From positions 38,078 to 102,077 of the forward strand of contig DAOUJS010000091.1 of assembly GCA_034422355.1 (NCBI GenBank): a stretch of 64,000 nt of DNA, read 5' to 3'. Shown in pieces: positions 34,653 to 42,593 of this stretch; position 1 is the stretch's first letter, and each line of letters begins with the position of its first letter. A model generated the notes under the pieces. That model searched no databases, was not told the DNA's origin, and was given only the letters and a program-made list of their open reading frames with translations. Source of the DNA: CATOSP01 sp034422355. Its GTDB lineage: Bacteria > Chloroflexota > Dehalococcoidia > Lucifugimonadales > UBA3495. A program made the position numbers and the translations under genes.

Positions 34653-35639
34653 ATGGCGGGTAGCACGTTGATATACGTAGGCGCGGAAGCCAGCGGCCTG
34701 TACCGGAAAGAGGCCGGGGAGTCCCACTGGGAGAACCTGACCAGGGGTATGGCCCCGTCGGCGCAGGCCAGGGCGATTGCGATCCATCCCCAGGACCCCA
34801 ACATCGTGTTTGCGGGGACGCAACGGGGCGTTTACCGCAGCAAGGACCGGGGCGACAACTGGGAGCGCATGAACCTGACCGAGGGCAGGGTTGTGTGGTC
34901 GATCAAGTTCCACCCCGGCGACCCGAATACGATGTTCCTGGGCACCGAGGGCAGCGAGGTGTTCAAGAGCACGGACGGGGGGGAGAACTGGGAGTACCTG
35001 GCGACCATATCCAACCCCGACTCGGTGCAGATGGCCTTCGCCACCCGCATCCTGGGGCTGGCCATCGAGGCCAACAGCCCGGACCACATGTATGCGGCCC
35101 TGGAGGTCGGGGGTGCGGCCCGAAGCTCCGACGGCGGGAAGAGCTGGCAGATCGTCAACCGCAACTTCGCGGGGGACGTGGACCTGATGGACCTCCACGG
35201 CGTGGCCATCGGCGGGGCTGACTCCGGCTCGGTGTTCATCTCCAACCGGGTCGGCGTGTGGCGGACCCGGGACCGGGGGGACAACTGGGAGAACCTGGAG
35301 TTCCAGAAGTATTCACCCATAATGTACTCTCGCGGCGTACAGGCGGACCCGAATGACTCCAACACCCTCTACGCCTGCGTGGGGATGAACTTCGGCAGCG
35401 AGGAGGGCGGCGTCCTGCGCACGACCAACCTGGGAGACACCTGGGAGCGGTTCGACAACGGCGAACCAAGGAGCACCACATTCGGCGTCTCCATCAACGC
35501 CCAGGACCCGAACCAGGTGTACTTCTGCACGCGCAGGGGCCAAGTGTTCGGGACCCACGACGGCGGCGCAAGCTGGACCGAACACAAGCTCCCGGAGGGG
35601 GCTGAGAACGTGATCAGCGTGGCCTGTTCGTCCACCTGA
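34653..35639 (+). CDS. Asp-box (BNR) repeat beta-propeller protein
   Basis: 328 residues from ATG 34653 after GGAGGAG. At least six Asp-box repeats of the type S-x-D-x-G-x-x-W occur: SKDRGDNW, STDGGENW, SSDGGKSW, TRDRGDNW, TTNLGDTW and THDGGASW. This indicates a beta propeller as in sialidases and Vps10 proteins. There is no signal peptide, no catalytic sialidase motif and no anchor, so it is more likely an intracellular binding scaffold than an enzyme. Confidence 0.85.
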   Translation: MAGSTLIYVGAEASGLYRKEAGESHWENLTRGMAPSAQARAIAIHPQDPNIVFAGTQRGVYRSKDRGDNWERMNLTEGRVVWSIKFHPGDPNTMFLGTEGSEVFKSTDGGENWEYLATISNPDSVQMAFATRILGLAIEANSPDHMYAALEVGGAARSSDGGKSWQIVNRNFAGDVDLMDLHGVAIGGADSGSVFISNRVGVWRTRDRGDNWENLEFQKYSPIMYSRGVQADPNDSNTLYACVGMNFGSEEGGVLRTTNLGDTWERFDNGEPRSTTFGVSINAQDPNQVYFCTRRGQVFGTHDGGASWTEHKLPEGAENVISVACSST

Positions 35640-35683
35640 TTGCGGCTCCCGGCAGCGGGGCTTTCCAGGGCAAGGCTGATTTT

Positions 35684-35710
35684 CTGGGGTGGATGTCGAG
35701 TCCACCCCAG
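35684..35710 (+). terminator. Hairpin after the propeller gene
   Basis: CTGGGGTGGA (35684-35693) pairs perfectly with TCCACCCCAG (35701-35710) around a seven-base loop, about 45 bases after the stop. No T-run follows, so termination efficiency is uncertain. Confidence 0.5.
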
Positions 35711-35777
35711 ACCTGTTAATGGCGCTATGCGGGGCAAAGACGATTCAAGACAAAGACCATTCGGGGGGCGGCAGGTC

Positions 35778-36950
35778 ATGGCGAGCAAGACGGGCGTCGA
35801 AGACGTGGCGGAGGTTGCCAGGGGACTACATGCGGAGATCAGGGACGCCAGGGAGGAGGTGGAGGCCAACCGCCGCCTTCCCGCCCGGCTGGTCCAGAAG
35901 ATAGACCGGGCCGGGTTGTTCCGGCTCAGCCTGCCCCGGTCCATGGGAGGGCCGGAATGCGACCCCCTGACCAGCTTTGCCGCGGTGGAGGAGCTGTCCA
36001 GGGCCGACGGTTCGGTGGGCTGGTGCTCCATGCTGTCCAGCACGTGCTCCCTGTTCGCGGGCTTTCTTCCGGCGGACGTGGGGAGGGCCATGTTCGGGGA
36101 GCCTCCCAGCTTTCGCATGGCGGGTTCGATACGCCCGGAAGGACGGGCCGTGGTAGTGGATGGCGGCTACCGGGCGTCGGGCCATTGGGACTACGCCAGC
36201 GGCATCAACCACGCCAACTGGCTCCTCTGCACCTGCGTGGTCGAGGATGGAAACGGTCCTCGAATCACGGACGAGGGAATGCCGGAGACGCGGTCACTGC
36301 TTGCGCCGGTGGAAGCGGCCACAGTCCATGACAACTGGTCCACGGTGGGAATGCGCGGGACCGGCAGCCATGACTTCAGCCTGGATGAGGTGTTCATACC
36401 TGCCGAACACAGTTTCAAGCTGTTCGGGATTCCCTGCGAAACCACCCCACTGTATCACCCGCGCTTGGCCCTGGTGGCGGCATGGGCGCCGGTGGCGGCC
36501 AACGCCCTGGGGATGGCGCGCGGGGCGATGGATGCGTTTACCGAGATGGCGGCGGATAGGGGAAGCACTGTTTCAGCGACGCCCCTGAGGGAACGTCCAA
36601 CGGTGCAGGCGAAGGCAGGCGAGGCGGAGGCGATCATCGGGGCGGCGCGGGCCTACGTCGTTGAATCGGTTGGTTCGGCGTGGCAAGCAGTGTGCGATGG
36701 GTCTGAAGACCTGGACAGGCAGGTTGCCGTGGCCCGCCTCAGCATCACCCATGCTATCTGGGAATCGGTGCGGGCGGTTGACCTGCTGTTCCACGCCGCG
36801 GGGACCAATGCTGTCCACCGCAGGCATCCCCTGGAACGGTTCTTCCGGGACGTCCACACGGCGGCGCAGCACGTCGCCGGGTCGCCATCCAGCATTGAGG
36901 CCGCGGGGCAGGCGTTGCTTGGGCTGCGGCCAGACAGCCCCGGGTGGTAG
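35778..36950 (+). CDS. Acyl-CoA dehydrogenase-fold flavin monooxygenase (HsaA/HpaB-like)
   Basis: 390 residues from ATG 35778. The sequence follows the acyl-CoA dehydrogenase fold: FRLSLPRSMGGPECDPLTSF, GSVGWCSMLSSTCSLFAGFL, GHWDYASGINHANWLL and WSTVGMRGTGSHDFSLDEVFIP. Within this fold, the SGxxHAxW and SHDF features fit two-component flavin monooxygenases acting on aromatic or acyl substrates. It needs FMNH2/FADH2 from a separate reductase, perhaps one of the PPOX proteins. Substrate unknown. Confidence 0.85.
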   Translation: MASKTGVEDVAEVARGLHAEIRDAREEVEANRRLPARLVQKIDRAGLFRLSLPRSMGGPECDPLTSFAAVEELSRADGSVGWCSMLSSTCSLFAGFLPADVGRAMFGEPPSFRMAGSIRPEGRAVVVDGGYRASGHWDYASGINHANWLLCTCVVEDGNGPRITDEGMPETRSLLAPVEAATVHDNWSTVGMRGTGSHDFSLDEVFIPAEHSFKLFGIPCETTPLYHPRLALVAAWAPVAANALGMARGAMDAFTEMAADRGSTVSATPLRERPTVQAKAGEAEAIIGAARAYVVESVGSAWQAVCDGSEDLDRQVAVARLSITHAIWESVRAVDLLFHAAGTNAVHRRHPLERFFRDVHTAAQHVAGSPSSIEAAGQALLGLRPDSPGW

Positions 36951-36983
36951 GTAGACCGGTAGAGTTCGGCAATCGTCCGGCGG

Positions 36984-37010
36984 ACTCCCGCTCTCGCGGG
37001 ATGACGGGGT
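36984..37010. repeat. REP-like palindrome
   Basis: ACTCCCGCTCTCGCGGGATG is followed by ACGGGGT, with a 6-bp stem TCCCGC/GCGGGA. It resembles the widespread REP-type motif with TCCCGC...GCGGGAATGAC. Single copy in this window, between convergent genes. Confidence 0.45.
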
Positions 37011-37059
37011 CAGGGCTTCGCGTTGAGCTGTGGGCATTCAGGCAGATACCGCGGCACGG

Positions 37060-37722
37060 TCAGGGTTCACTACGGTCCCAGTCGTCCATGGCCCAATAGC
37101 CCTCGAAGGGAATCTCCACCTTCGCCTCCAGGCCCTGGGCTCGCTTGAGCCGCTGGATGTTGTACAGGTGGGTAATGTACTCGTAGTAGCGGTGGAAGAA
37201 GGACGCCTCAAGGGTGATCAGTGACCTGGAGGGGTCGTTGGGATCGGGCTTGACGCCCCCGGGGAATAGCTGGGGGTACTGGGAGAAGAAGCCGCTGCCG
37301 CCTCCATCCGCGGTCCTCTCCCGCAGGCTGCCGACGGTCTCGCGGTTGAGGATGCGCCACGCCAGGTCCATGCCCAGGCGGAGCTTCTCCAGGATTATTC
37401 CGGTATCCCAATAAAGGTCCTCGTCCAAACGGCGGTCGTGGGGCGAATCGAGCAGGCCGTCGTACTCTGTCCCCTCCGGCAACCCTTCGGGAAACAGGAC
37501 ATGTCCCCACCTTTGCCAGAACCAGCGCAGGTCGCCCGAGGCCATGTGGCTGAGGTTGCGGCGGATGCTCCACAGGCTCCACTCCCATCGGTCGGAGTCA
37601 AAGTCGAGCTGCTCATCGGTGAGACCTTCGATCTCGGTACGAATCATGTCGTATAGTTCCGACTCGAACTGGGGGAACAATACCGTGCCGGGGGCGTCGT
37701 CGTGCGGTGACTCGTTGACCAT
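37060..37722 (-). CDS. DinB-like four-helix protein
   Basis: 220 residues from ATG 37722. The helical pattern, with a His in IRRNLSHMASGDLRWF and a second set in HRYYEYITHLYNIQRLK, fits the DinB/YfiT metal-binding four-helix bundle. Function of such proteins ranges from thiol transfer to unknown. It is the third gene of a minus-strand operon that starts with a CopG-type antitoxin. Assignment is by pattern only. Confidence 0.55.
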   Translation of the reverse strand: MVNESPHDDAPGTVLFPQFESELYDMIRTEIEGLTDEQLDFDSDRWEWSLWSIRRNLSHMASGDLRWFWQRWGHVLFPEGLPEGTEYDGLLDSPHDRRLDEDLYWDTGIILEKLRLGMDLAWRILNRETVGSLRERTADGGGSGFFSQYPQLFPGGVKPDPNDPSRSLITLEASFFHRYYEYITHLYNIQRLKRAQGLEAKVEIPFEGYWAMDDWDRSEP

Positions 37723-37771
37723 GCGGAGAACACTCCTGGAGTGTATTTGGTGTTGTGAAACAAGCTGAAGT

Positions 37772-38353
37772 TTAGGGGCCAACCCAGGTCTCGGACCATG
37801 CGAGGCAGGCGGTGCTGCTCTGCCGGTCGCCCCGCATCTCCAGAGCTACCGATCCTTCGACCACCTGGCCGTTGATGGTTATCTGGGCGTTGCGGGCCGG
37901 GGTGAAACAACTGTAGACGCCCAGGGGCCGGTCCGGGTTGCTGCCAGCGGGGTTCACGAGCATGAAGGGGTCGAGGAAGTCGTACCAGGTGAGGGAAATG
38001 ATGTCCTCGTCGCCTTCGACGCGCTCGGTCCAGAAGGCGCGGCCGTCGCCAGACTTGGTGAACTCGGCTTCGGTCACCGGGATGGACTGGTCGGCGAACT
38101 CCTCGAAGAGGTAGGACTCGATTGCGCCCTGGAGCCAACGGGTCATGCCGATGTTGTCGGAATAGATCAGGACCTCGTCGTCGACGGCATCGCTCTTGAG
38201 GAACAGGACGTGGCCCGGCCCGGCGGGCGACAGGAGGATGCGCCAGTGGCTGATGCGAGTGGTCTGGGGGCCGCCGTCGCTACGTGAAAGGCGGATGAAG
38301 GAGTTTTCGCCGGTGAGGTAGACGCGGTTGGGGTCGATGGGATTTGTGGTCAT
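37772..38353 (-). CDS. Conserved-type protein of unknown function
   Basis: 193 residues from ATG 38353, which overlaps the upstream antitoxin stop by one base (TAATG). The sequence is beta-rich: RISHWRILLSPAGPGHVLFL, LIYSDNIGMTRWLQGAIE, GVYSCFTPARNAQITING. It has no signal peptide. I do not recognise the family; the beta-rich pattern would fit a small-molecule-binding or lipocalin-like fold, which is speculation. Confidence 0.6.
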   Translation of the reverse strand: MTTNPIDPNRVYLTGENSFIRLSRSDGGPQTTRISHWRILLSPAGPGHVLFLKSDAVDDEVLIYSDNIGMTRWLQGAIESYLFEEFADQSIPVTEAEFTKSGDGRAFWTERVEGDEDIISLTWYDFLDPFMLVNPAGSNPDRPLGVYSCFTPARNAQITINGQVVEGSVALEMRGDRQSSTACLAWSETWVGP

Positions 38354-38802
38354 TAGCTTTCGTCCTTTCGCTTGGATAGCTCTTGATCTACTCGCTCTGT
38401 CAGGAGTGACTCGACCAGAGACCGGCAAGGCATGTCCTCGCTGCTGGCTATCATTTCCAAGTCGGCGAGCAGAGACTCAGGAAGCTGGATGGATATCGGA
38501 ATTGCCGATGGACCAAGGCAGGGAAGGAAAATCCGTCGTGGCCTGCTCCAGTCGATTTCAGACAGGAATGTTTCGACAAGAGACGGGCAAGACATGTCCC
38601 TGTTGTTGGCTATCAGCTTCAAGTCGTTAAGCAGAGACTCAGGAAGCTGGATGGAAACGGTTTCCTTTGGCAGCTTCAGGTCCGGGAAATCAACCCTTCG
38701 CGCCTTGCTCCAATCGATGTAGTCAACGGAGTCATGGGTAGCCCAAAACTCCCGCTCCTCGTCCTCGGAATCGAAGTGAGGAATTGGTTTCTTGTTAAAC
38801 AT
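38353..38802 (-). CDS. BrnA/CopG-type antitoxin with internal tandem duplication
   Basis: 149 residues from ATG 38802. The N-terminal EEREFWATHDSVDYIDWSKA is the CopG/BrnA antitoxin signature. The unit D-W-S-x-x-R-R through IQLPESLLxDLxxIA to SLVExxL then occurs twice, offset by 54 codons, including a 26-base perfect DNA repeat (38468-38493 and 38630-38655). Two ribbon-helix-helix units in one chain could bind DNA as a pseudo-dimer. No BrnT-like toxin is next to it. It is coupled to the unknown gene downstream. Confidence 0.75.
   Translation of the reverse strand: MFNKKPIPHFDSEDEEREFWATHDSVDYIDWSKARRVDFPDLKLPKETVSIQLPESLLNDLKLIANNRDMSCPSLVETFLSEIDWSRPRRIFLPCLGPSAIPISIQLPESLLADLEMIASSEDMPCRSLVESLLTERVDQELSKRKDES
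38468..38655. repeat. In-gene duplication, 26-bp identical arms
   Basis: The 26 bases at 38468-38493 recur exactly at 38630-38655, 162 bases apart (54 codons), reflecting duplication of the ribbon-helix-helix module. Confidence 0.9.
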
Positions 38803-38950
38803 TAAGGATTCTCTAAATGAATAGCGGCCTGTTGCAGAATACTTGCTCACATTCATGCCTGGTGACTCTGTGTTTGAACCAGTTGTTATCCGAATTGCCA
38901 TCGTCCCATTGGAACCTGGGATAATCAGTGGGTCCGTTCATCTTATGTTA

Positions 38951-38992
38951 CACGAAAAAACCGGGGCCTGCCGCTTGGTGCAAGCCCCGGTT
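38951..38992 (-). terminator. Intrinsic terminator of the HMG-CoA-lyase-like gene
   Basis: On the minus strand a 12-bp stem with one mismatch (38981-38992 with 38959-38970) and a ten-base loop is followed by TTTTTTCG. It lies 36 bases after the stop codon at 39028: a textbook Rho-independent terminator. Confidence 0.9.
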
Positions 38993-39027
38993 GTGTGTCC
39001 GCCAGATAGCTTCTCCCTGGGAGGGGC

Positions 39028-40215
39028 CTAGAGGTCCTTGGCGGGGAACCAGTCCTGCTTCCAGGGGAAGTCGCCGGTGACGTCGTCGAAGGCGGGGAGA
39101 CCCTGCTCGATCCGCTCCCGGTAGGGGCTGGTGATAGGCTCGCGGTAAGGAGAGATGCCGCCCTCGTAAGCCTCGGGGCCGACCTTGAAGTGCTTGGCCT
39201 GCTCCAGGGTCTCGACGAAGGGCATGTTCATGTCGTAGAGCTTGTCCAGGGTCTTGGGCCGGGGGCCGGCCTTGGAGACGTGGCCGTAAAGCTCGCGCCC
39301 GACGATGTCCTCGGCCATCCAGACGCAGTCGATGAGCTTGTCGATGTCCACTCCGGTCTCGACGCCCATGTCTTCCATCATGTGCAGGATGTCCTCGGAG
39401 GGGGCCATGCCAGTGGCGCGCCCGTTGCCGCAATAAGGGCAACCGCCGTAGCCGCCGATGGTGCCGTCCAACTCCACGGTGTCCTCGGAGCTAAGGGTGC
39501 GGATAGCGGCGTAGGCGGAGGCGATGGCCATGTTGCGGCCATTGTGGAGGTGCAGCCGGAAGTGGGTGATCTCCGGCCACTGTTCCTTGACCCGGTAGAT
39601 GCTCTCCTCGACCTTGGCAGGGGTACAGTGGCTCATGGGGTCACCCAGCGATACGCTGCGGACCTGGATGCCGACTTCGTCCCACATGGCGTGCTGCTTT
39701 TCCAGCAGGACCATCAGGGAATCGACCGGGAACTCGCCGAGGAAGTTGGAGCCCCAACTGGCGTTGCAGCCGATGCCGGCCTCGGTGATGTTGAGTTCCT
39801 GGGCCTGGGCGATGATCTGGGGCCAGCGCTCCATCTCCTGCATCTGGCTGCGATTGGTGTTGCGGCGGGCGAACACATCGCAGAGGTGGCAGGAGAGCCT
39901 GGGGTAGCGGTCGCGCTCGATGGTCAGAGGGGGCGAGTAGGCCCTGGCACGCTCGACGCCGCGGGCGTTGAGGGCGAGGGCGGTGTAGGTGATGCCTGGC
40001 TTGGGGGTGAACTTGGTCACGATCTCGTCGATGCGCTCCATCTGTGGGGTCCACCTGGGGCTGACGAAGGAGCCCACGACGATTTGGTCCAGACCGGTCT
40101 CGGACAGGGCGTCGAGAAGAGAAACTTTGTCGTCGACGCTGATCTGGGCGTCTTCGATCTGCATACCCTCCCGCATACCCTCTTCTTTATAGGTAATCGT
40201 TGGATAGTCTGGCAT
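39028..40215 (-). CDS. HMG-CoA lyase / DRE-TIM metallolyase family enzyme
   Basis: 395 residues. Family features: KEEGMREGMQIEDAQISVDDK (in place of the classic DxxRDGxQ start), FRLHLHNGRNMAIASA (HxH metal ligands) and GGYGGCPYCGNG (the glycine/cysteine loop of HMG-CoA lyase). It would cleave or form a C-C bond of an acyl-CoA or 2-oxo acid. The altered start, with E-G-M-R-E-G instead of D-x-x-R-D-G, marks a divergent subgroup, so the substrate is open. RBS AAGGAG precedes the ATG. Confidence 0.82.
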   Translation of the reverse strand: MPDYPTITYKEEGMREGMQIEDAQISVDDKVSLLDALSETGLDQIVVGSFVSPRWTPQMERIDEIVTKFTPKPGITYTALALNARGVERARAYSPPLTIERDRYPRLSCHLCDVFARRNTNRSQMQEMERWPQIIAQAQELNITEAGIGCNASWGSNFLGEFPVDSLMVLLEKQHAMWDEVGIQVRSVSLGDPMSHCTPAKVEESIYRVKEQWPEITHFRLHLHNGRNMAIASAYAAIRTLSSEDTVELDGTIGGYGGCPYCGNGRATGMAPSEDILHMMEDMGVETGVDIDKLIDCVWMAEDIVGRELYGHVSKAGPRPKTLDKLYDMNMPFVETLEQAKHFKVGPEAYEGGISPYREPITSPYRERIEQGLPAFDDVTGDFPWKQDWFPAKDL

Positions 40216-40401
40216 TGGCTTCTCCTTTCCCGTTCCGCTTGGGCACAGATCGCCCTATGGGAATTTGAGCGTGGGTCGATACTGGGCGGATTGTATTGGC
40301 GGGGGAGTTGGGTTGTCAATTGGGACTGCGTTGACATCTGGTTGTCGTTCCTGAGAAATTAGGAGTCGAGACCCTCCCTCGAGTGGCAAGGAGAATTTCC
40401 G

Positions 40402-41769
40402 ATGCTGACACGGCTGCGGCTGGAGAACTTCAAGTCCTGGAAGGACAGCGGGGAAATTCCCATGAAGCCCATAACCGGCTTCTTCGGGGCCAACAGTTCC
40501 GGCAAGTCCAGCTTGCTTCAGGCACTACTTCTTATGAAGCAGACTGTCGATTCTCCTGATCGCGGGATCGTACTCCATTTTGGCGACGAGCGAACTCTCG
40601 TAGATGTAGGTGATTTCGAGGGTGTCATCCATCGAAATGACACCAACCAGACCATCAAGTTTTCTCTGGACTGGAAATCCGAAATAGAGATCGAGGTGCC
40701 GGAAAAGTACGGAAACGGCTCTGTAGCCAGGCATGCAGATGTCGGTTTCGATACTGAAATCGGGAGGGAAGTTACCACTTTCAGGGGGTCTCCGGTGTTG
40801 AAAGAGATGTCTTACCGGATTCCCCATCGTCGGCGATTTGGGGTACGGCGTCTCTCCAATGGGTGGGGTTACGCGCAATTGCTCGATGGCATGGAACTCG
40901 AGCACAGACCTCGTCCGGGGCAACTGATTCCTGCGCCGACGCTCCAGTTTAATGATTTTAGTCGCTGGATAGAGGGGGATTTTGAAGACCGGGGTTTCTT
41001 TTCCCGTCTGCAACACGGGCTAGAATCACTCTTGAGCAATACGCACTATCTTGGCCCTCTCCGCGCAGAGCCTCGGCGCTTTTACGGTTGGTCTGGTGTG
41101 CGACCCTCTGATGTGGGCCAGGCAGGAGAATCCGTAGTCGGCGCCATAGCCGCATCCAAACAGAGTGGTCAGGCGATACTGGATGACGCTGGATCGCACT
41201 ACTCTAGAATTGACGAATACGTAGCAGGTTGGCTTAAGCGGCTTGGGCTCGCCGATGACTTCCGTGTTGAGGCACTTGACGATGACGGACGGTTTTTCGT
41301 AGCCAAGGTACGAAAGTCACCCACTTCTCCCGAGGCTCTTCTGGCAGACGTGGGGTTCGGAGTTTCCCAGGTCTTGCCAGTCCTAGTGTTATGCTTCTAC
41401 GTGCGTCCGATGTCTACCGTGATCCTGGAGCAACCGGACATCCACCTGCATCCTTCGGCCCAGGCCAGACTCGCCGATGTCTTCATAGACGCATGGAAGA
41501 AATACCGCATTCAGATATTGTTTGAAAGCCACGGTGAGCATTTGCTTCGCAGGCTCCAGCGCCGGATAGCTGAAGGGAGTATCAAGCAGGACGACATCGG
41601 CCTTTTCTTCTGCTCTATGGAGGAGGATGGCAGTTCGAGCCTTAGCCATCTTGAACTCGATGAGTACGGGAACATCGCCAATTGGCCCAAGGACTTCTTC
41701 GGCGACCAGTTCGGCGAGATTGCAGCAATGAGCGAGGCTGTGCTGAAGAGGAAGGCGGAATCCGATTGA
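40402..41769 (+). CDS. AAA ATPase (DUF3696/OLD-like) of an AAA-PIN module
   Basis: 455 residues. Walker A is GANSSGKSS (K35), preceded by the SMC/OLD-type opening MLTRLRLENFKSW. Walker B/D-loop is TVILEQPDIHLHPSAQARLAD (E343), followed by ILFESHGEHLLRRLQRRI as H-loop. The layout fits DUF3696-type ABC ATPases found in phage-defence pairs. No Toprim nuclease domain follows, unlike OLD proteins. It overlaps the PIN-like gene by four bases. G+C is lower than in flanking genes. Confidence 0.85.
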   Translation: MLTRLRLENFKSWKDSGEIPMKPITGFFGANSSGKSSLLQALLLMKQTVDSPDRGIVLHFGDERTLVDVGDFEGVIHRNDTNQTIKFSLDWKSEIEIEVPEKYGNGSVARHADVGFDTEIGREVTTFRGSPVLKEMSYRIPHRRRFGVRRLSNGWGYAQLLDGMELEHRPRPGQLIPAPTLQFNDFSRWIEGDFEDRGFFSRLQHGLESLLSNTHYLGPLRAEPRRFYGWSGVRPSDVGQAGESVVGAIAASKQSGQAILDDAGSHYSRIDEYVAGWLKRLGLADDFRVEALDDDGRFFVAKVRKSPTSPEALLADVGFGVSQVLPVLVLCFYVRPMSTVILEQPDIHLHPSAQARLADVFIDAWKKYRIQILFESHGEHLLRRLQRRIAEGSIKQDDIGLFFCSMEEDGSSSLSHLELDEYGNIANWPKDFFGDQFGEIAAMSEAVLKRKAESD

Positions 41770-42263
41770 CCACTGGGAAGCCCGAGATAGTGATGGACAC
41801 CAATGTCGCCGTAGTCGCAAACAGCAACCACGATAAAGCGAGTCCAAACTGCGTACTTGAGTGCATAAACCGCCTACGCTTGATTCAAGACCAACGTATC
41901 CTCTTGTTGGACGACAAGAACTTGATTCTTACGGAGTACCGCAATAACCTCCACCCGTCCGGTCAGCCTGGAGTTGGAGACGCCTTTTTCAAGTGGCTCC
42001 ACGACAACCAAGCCAACCCGGATTACTGCCGCAGTGTAGCTGTAAAGCATCATCCTGACCGGGAGTTTGAGGAATTCCCGGATGATCCAGACCTCGCAGC
42101 ATTTGACCGCAGCGACCGTAAGTTCGTTGCTGTTGCACTGGCCAGCGGGACTGGGCCAGAGGTCTTCAACGCTTCTGATACGGACTGGTGGATTCACCGT
42201 CAGGGGTTGCATCAACATGGCATAAAAGTGGTCTTTCTGTGCCCGGAGTTAATGCACGGGTAA
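41766..42263 (+). CDS. PIN-like nuclease partner of the AAA ATPase
   Basis: 165 residues from a TTG at 41766 overlapping the ATPase stop (TTGA). IVMDTNVAVVAN gives the first PIN Asp (D11); ILTEYRNNL carries a Glu; AAFDRSDRKFVAVAL and FNASDTDWW give the later acidic positions. All PIN-type catalytic acids are plausible, so it is probably an active RNase or DNase. Tight coupling to an ATPase suggests a sensor-effector pair rather than a classic VapC. Confidence 0.75.
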   Translation: MTTGKPEIVMDTNVAVVANSNHDKASPNCVLECINRLRLIQDQRILLLDDKNLILTEYRNNLHPSGQPGVGDAFFKWLHDNQANPDYCRSVAVKHHPDREFEEFPDDPDLAAFDRSDRKFVAVALASGTGPEVFNASDTDWWIHRQGLHQHGIKVVFLCPELMHG

Positions 42264-42342
42264 ACGATGGGCAATCCTTCGAACGACTATGGCTCCCTGT
42301 TCCAGGAATGATCCCTCTTCTGGCTGTTCCGCAAGTTCCGAA

Positions 42343-42372
42343 TTGACACCTAGCGCAGGCCGCTCCTATAAT
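42343..42372 (+). promoter_or_regulatory. Consensus sigma-70-type promoter of thiC
   Basis: TTGACA (42343-42348) and TATAAT (42367-42372), both perfect hexamers, 18-base spacer. Transcription would start near 42379, about 45 bases before the riboswitch. Confidence 0.8.
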
Positions 42373-42424
42373 GCCTGCAATCGGAGAGGGTTTCCGTTTT
42401 TAACAATTCGGGTTTCAGAGGCAC

Positions 42425-42515
42425 GTAGGGGAGCTCGGTTAAGCCGGGTTGAGAGGGTGACCGGATTGTCACCGACCCTTGCGAACCTGATCTGGGTAAT
42501 GCCAGCGTAGGGAAG
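42425..42515 (+). ncRNA. TPP riboswitch (THI element)
   Basis: The conserved TPP-aptamer pieces appear in order: GTAGGGGAGCT, TTGAGAGGGTGACCGG, GACCCTTGCGAACCTGATCTGG (in two parts) and TAATGCCAGCGTAGGGAA. Binding of thiamine pyrophosphate would favour the terminator at 42546-42582 and stop thiC transcription. Confidence 0.95.
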
Positions 42516-42545
42516 CGACGCCCGTCGTGTATGAGTCAGGCCGAG

Positions 42546-42582
42546 GCCGCCAACCCCTAGCGTTGGCGGCTTTACTATTTTT
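42546..42582 (+). terminator. Riboswitch-controlled intrinsic terminator
   Basis: GCCGCCAAC (42546-42554) pairs with GTTGGCGGC (42562-42570) around a seven-base loop, followed by TTTACTATTTTT. The thiC Shine-Dalgarno GGAGG begins at the next base (42583), so termination and translation signals are directly joined. Confidence 0.9.
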
Positions 42583-42593
42583 GGAGGTGCTTC

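Noticed and set aside
40402..42263. Gabija or OLD nuclease system
   Set aside because: The ATPase lacks a C-terminal Toprim domain and the partner is PIN-like, not a UvrD-like helicase.
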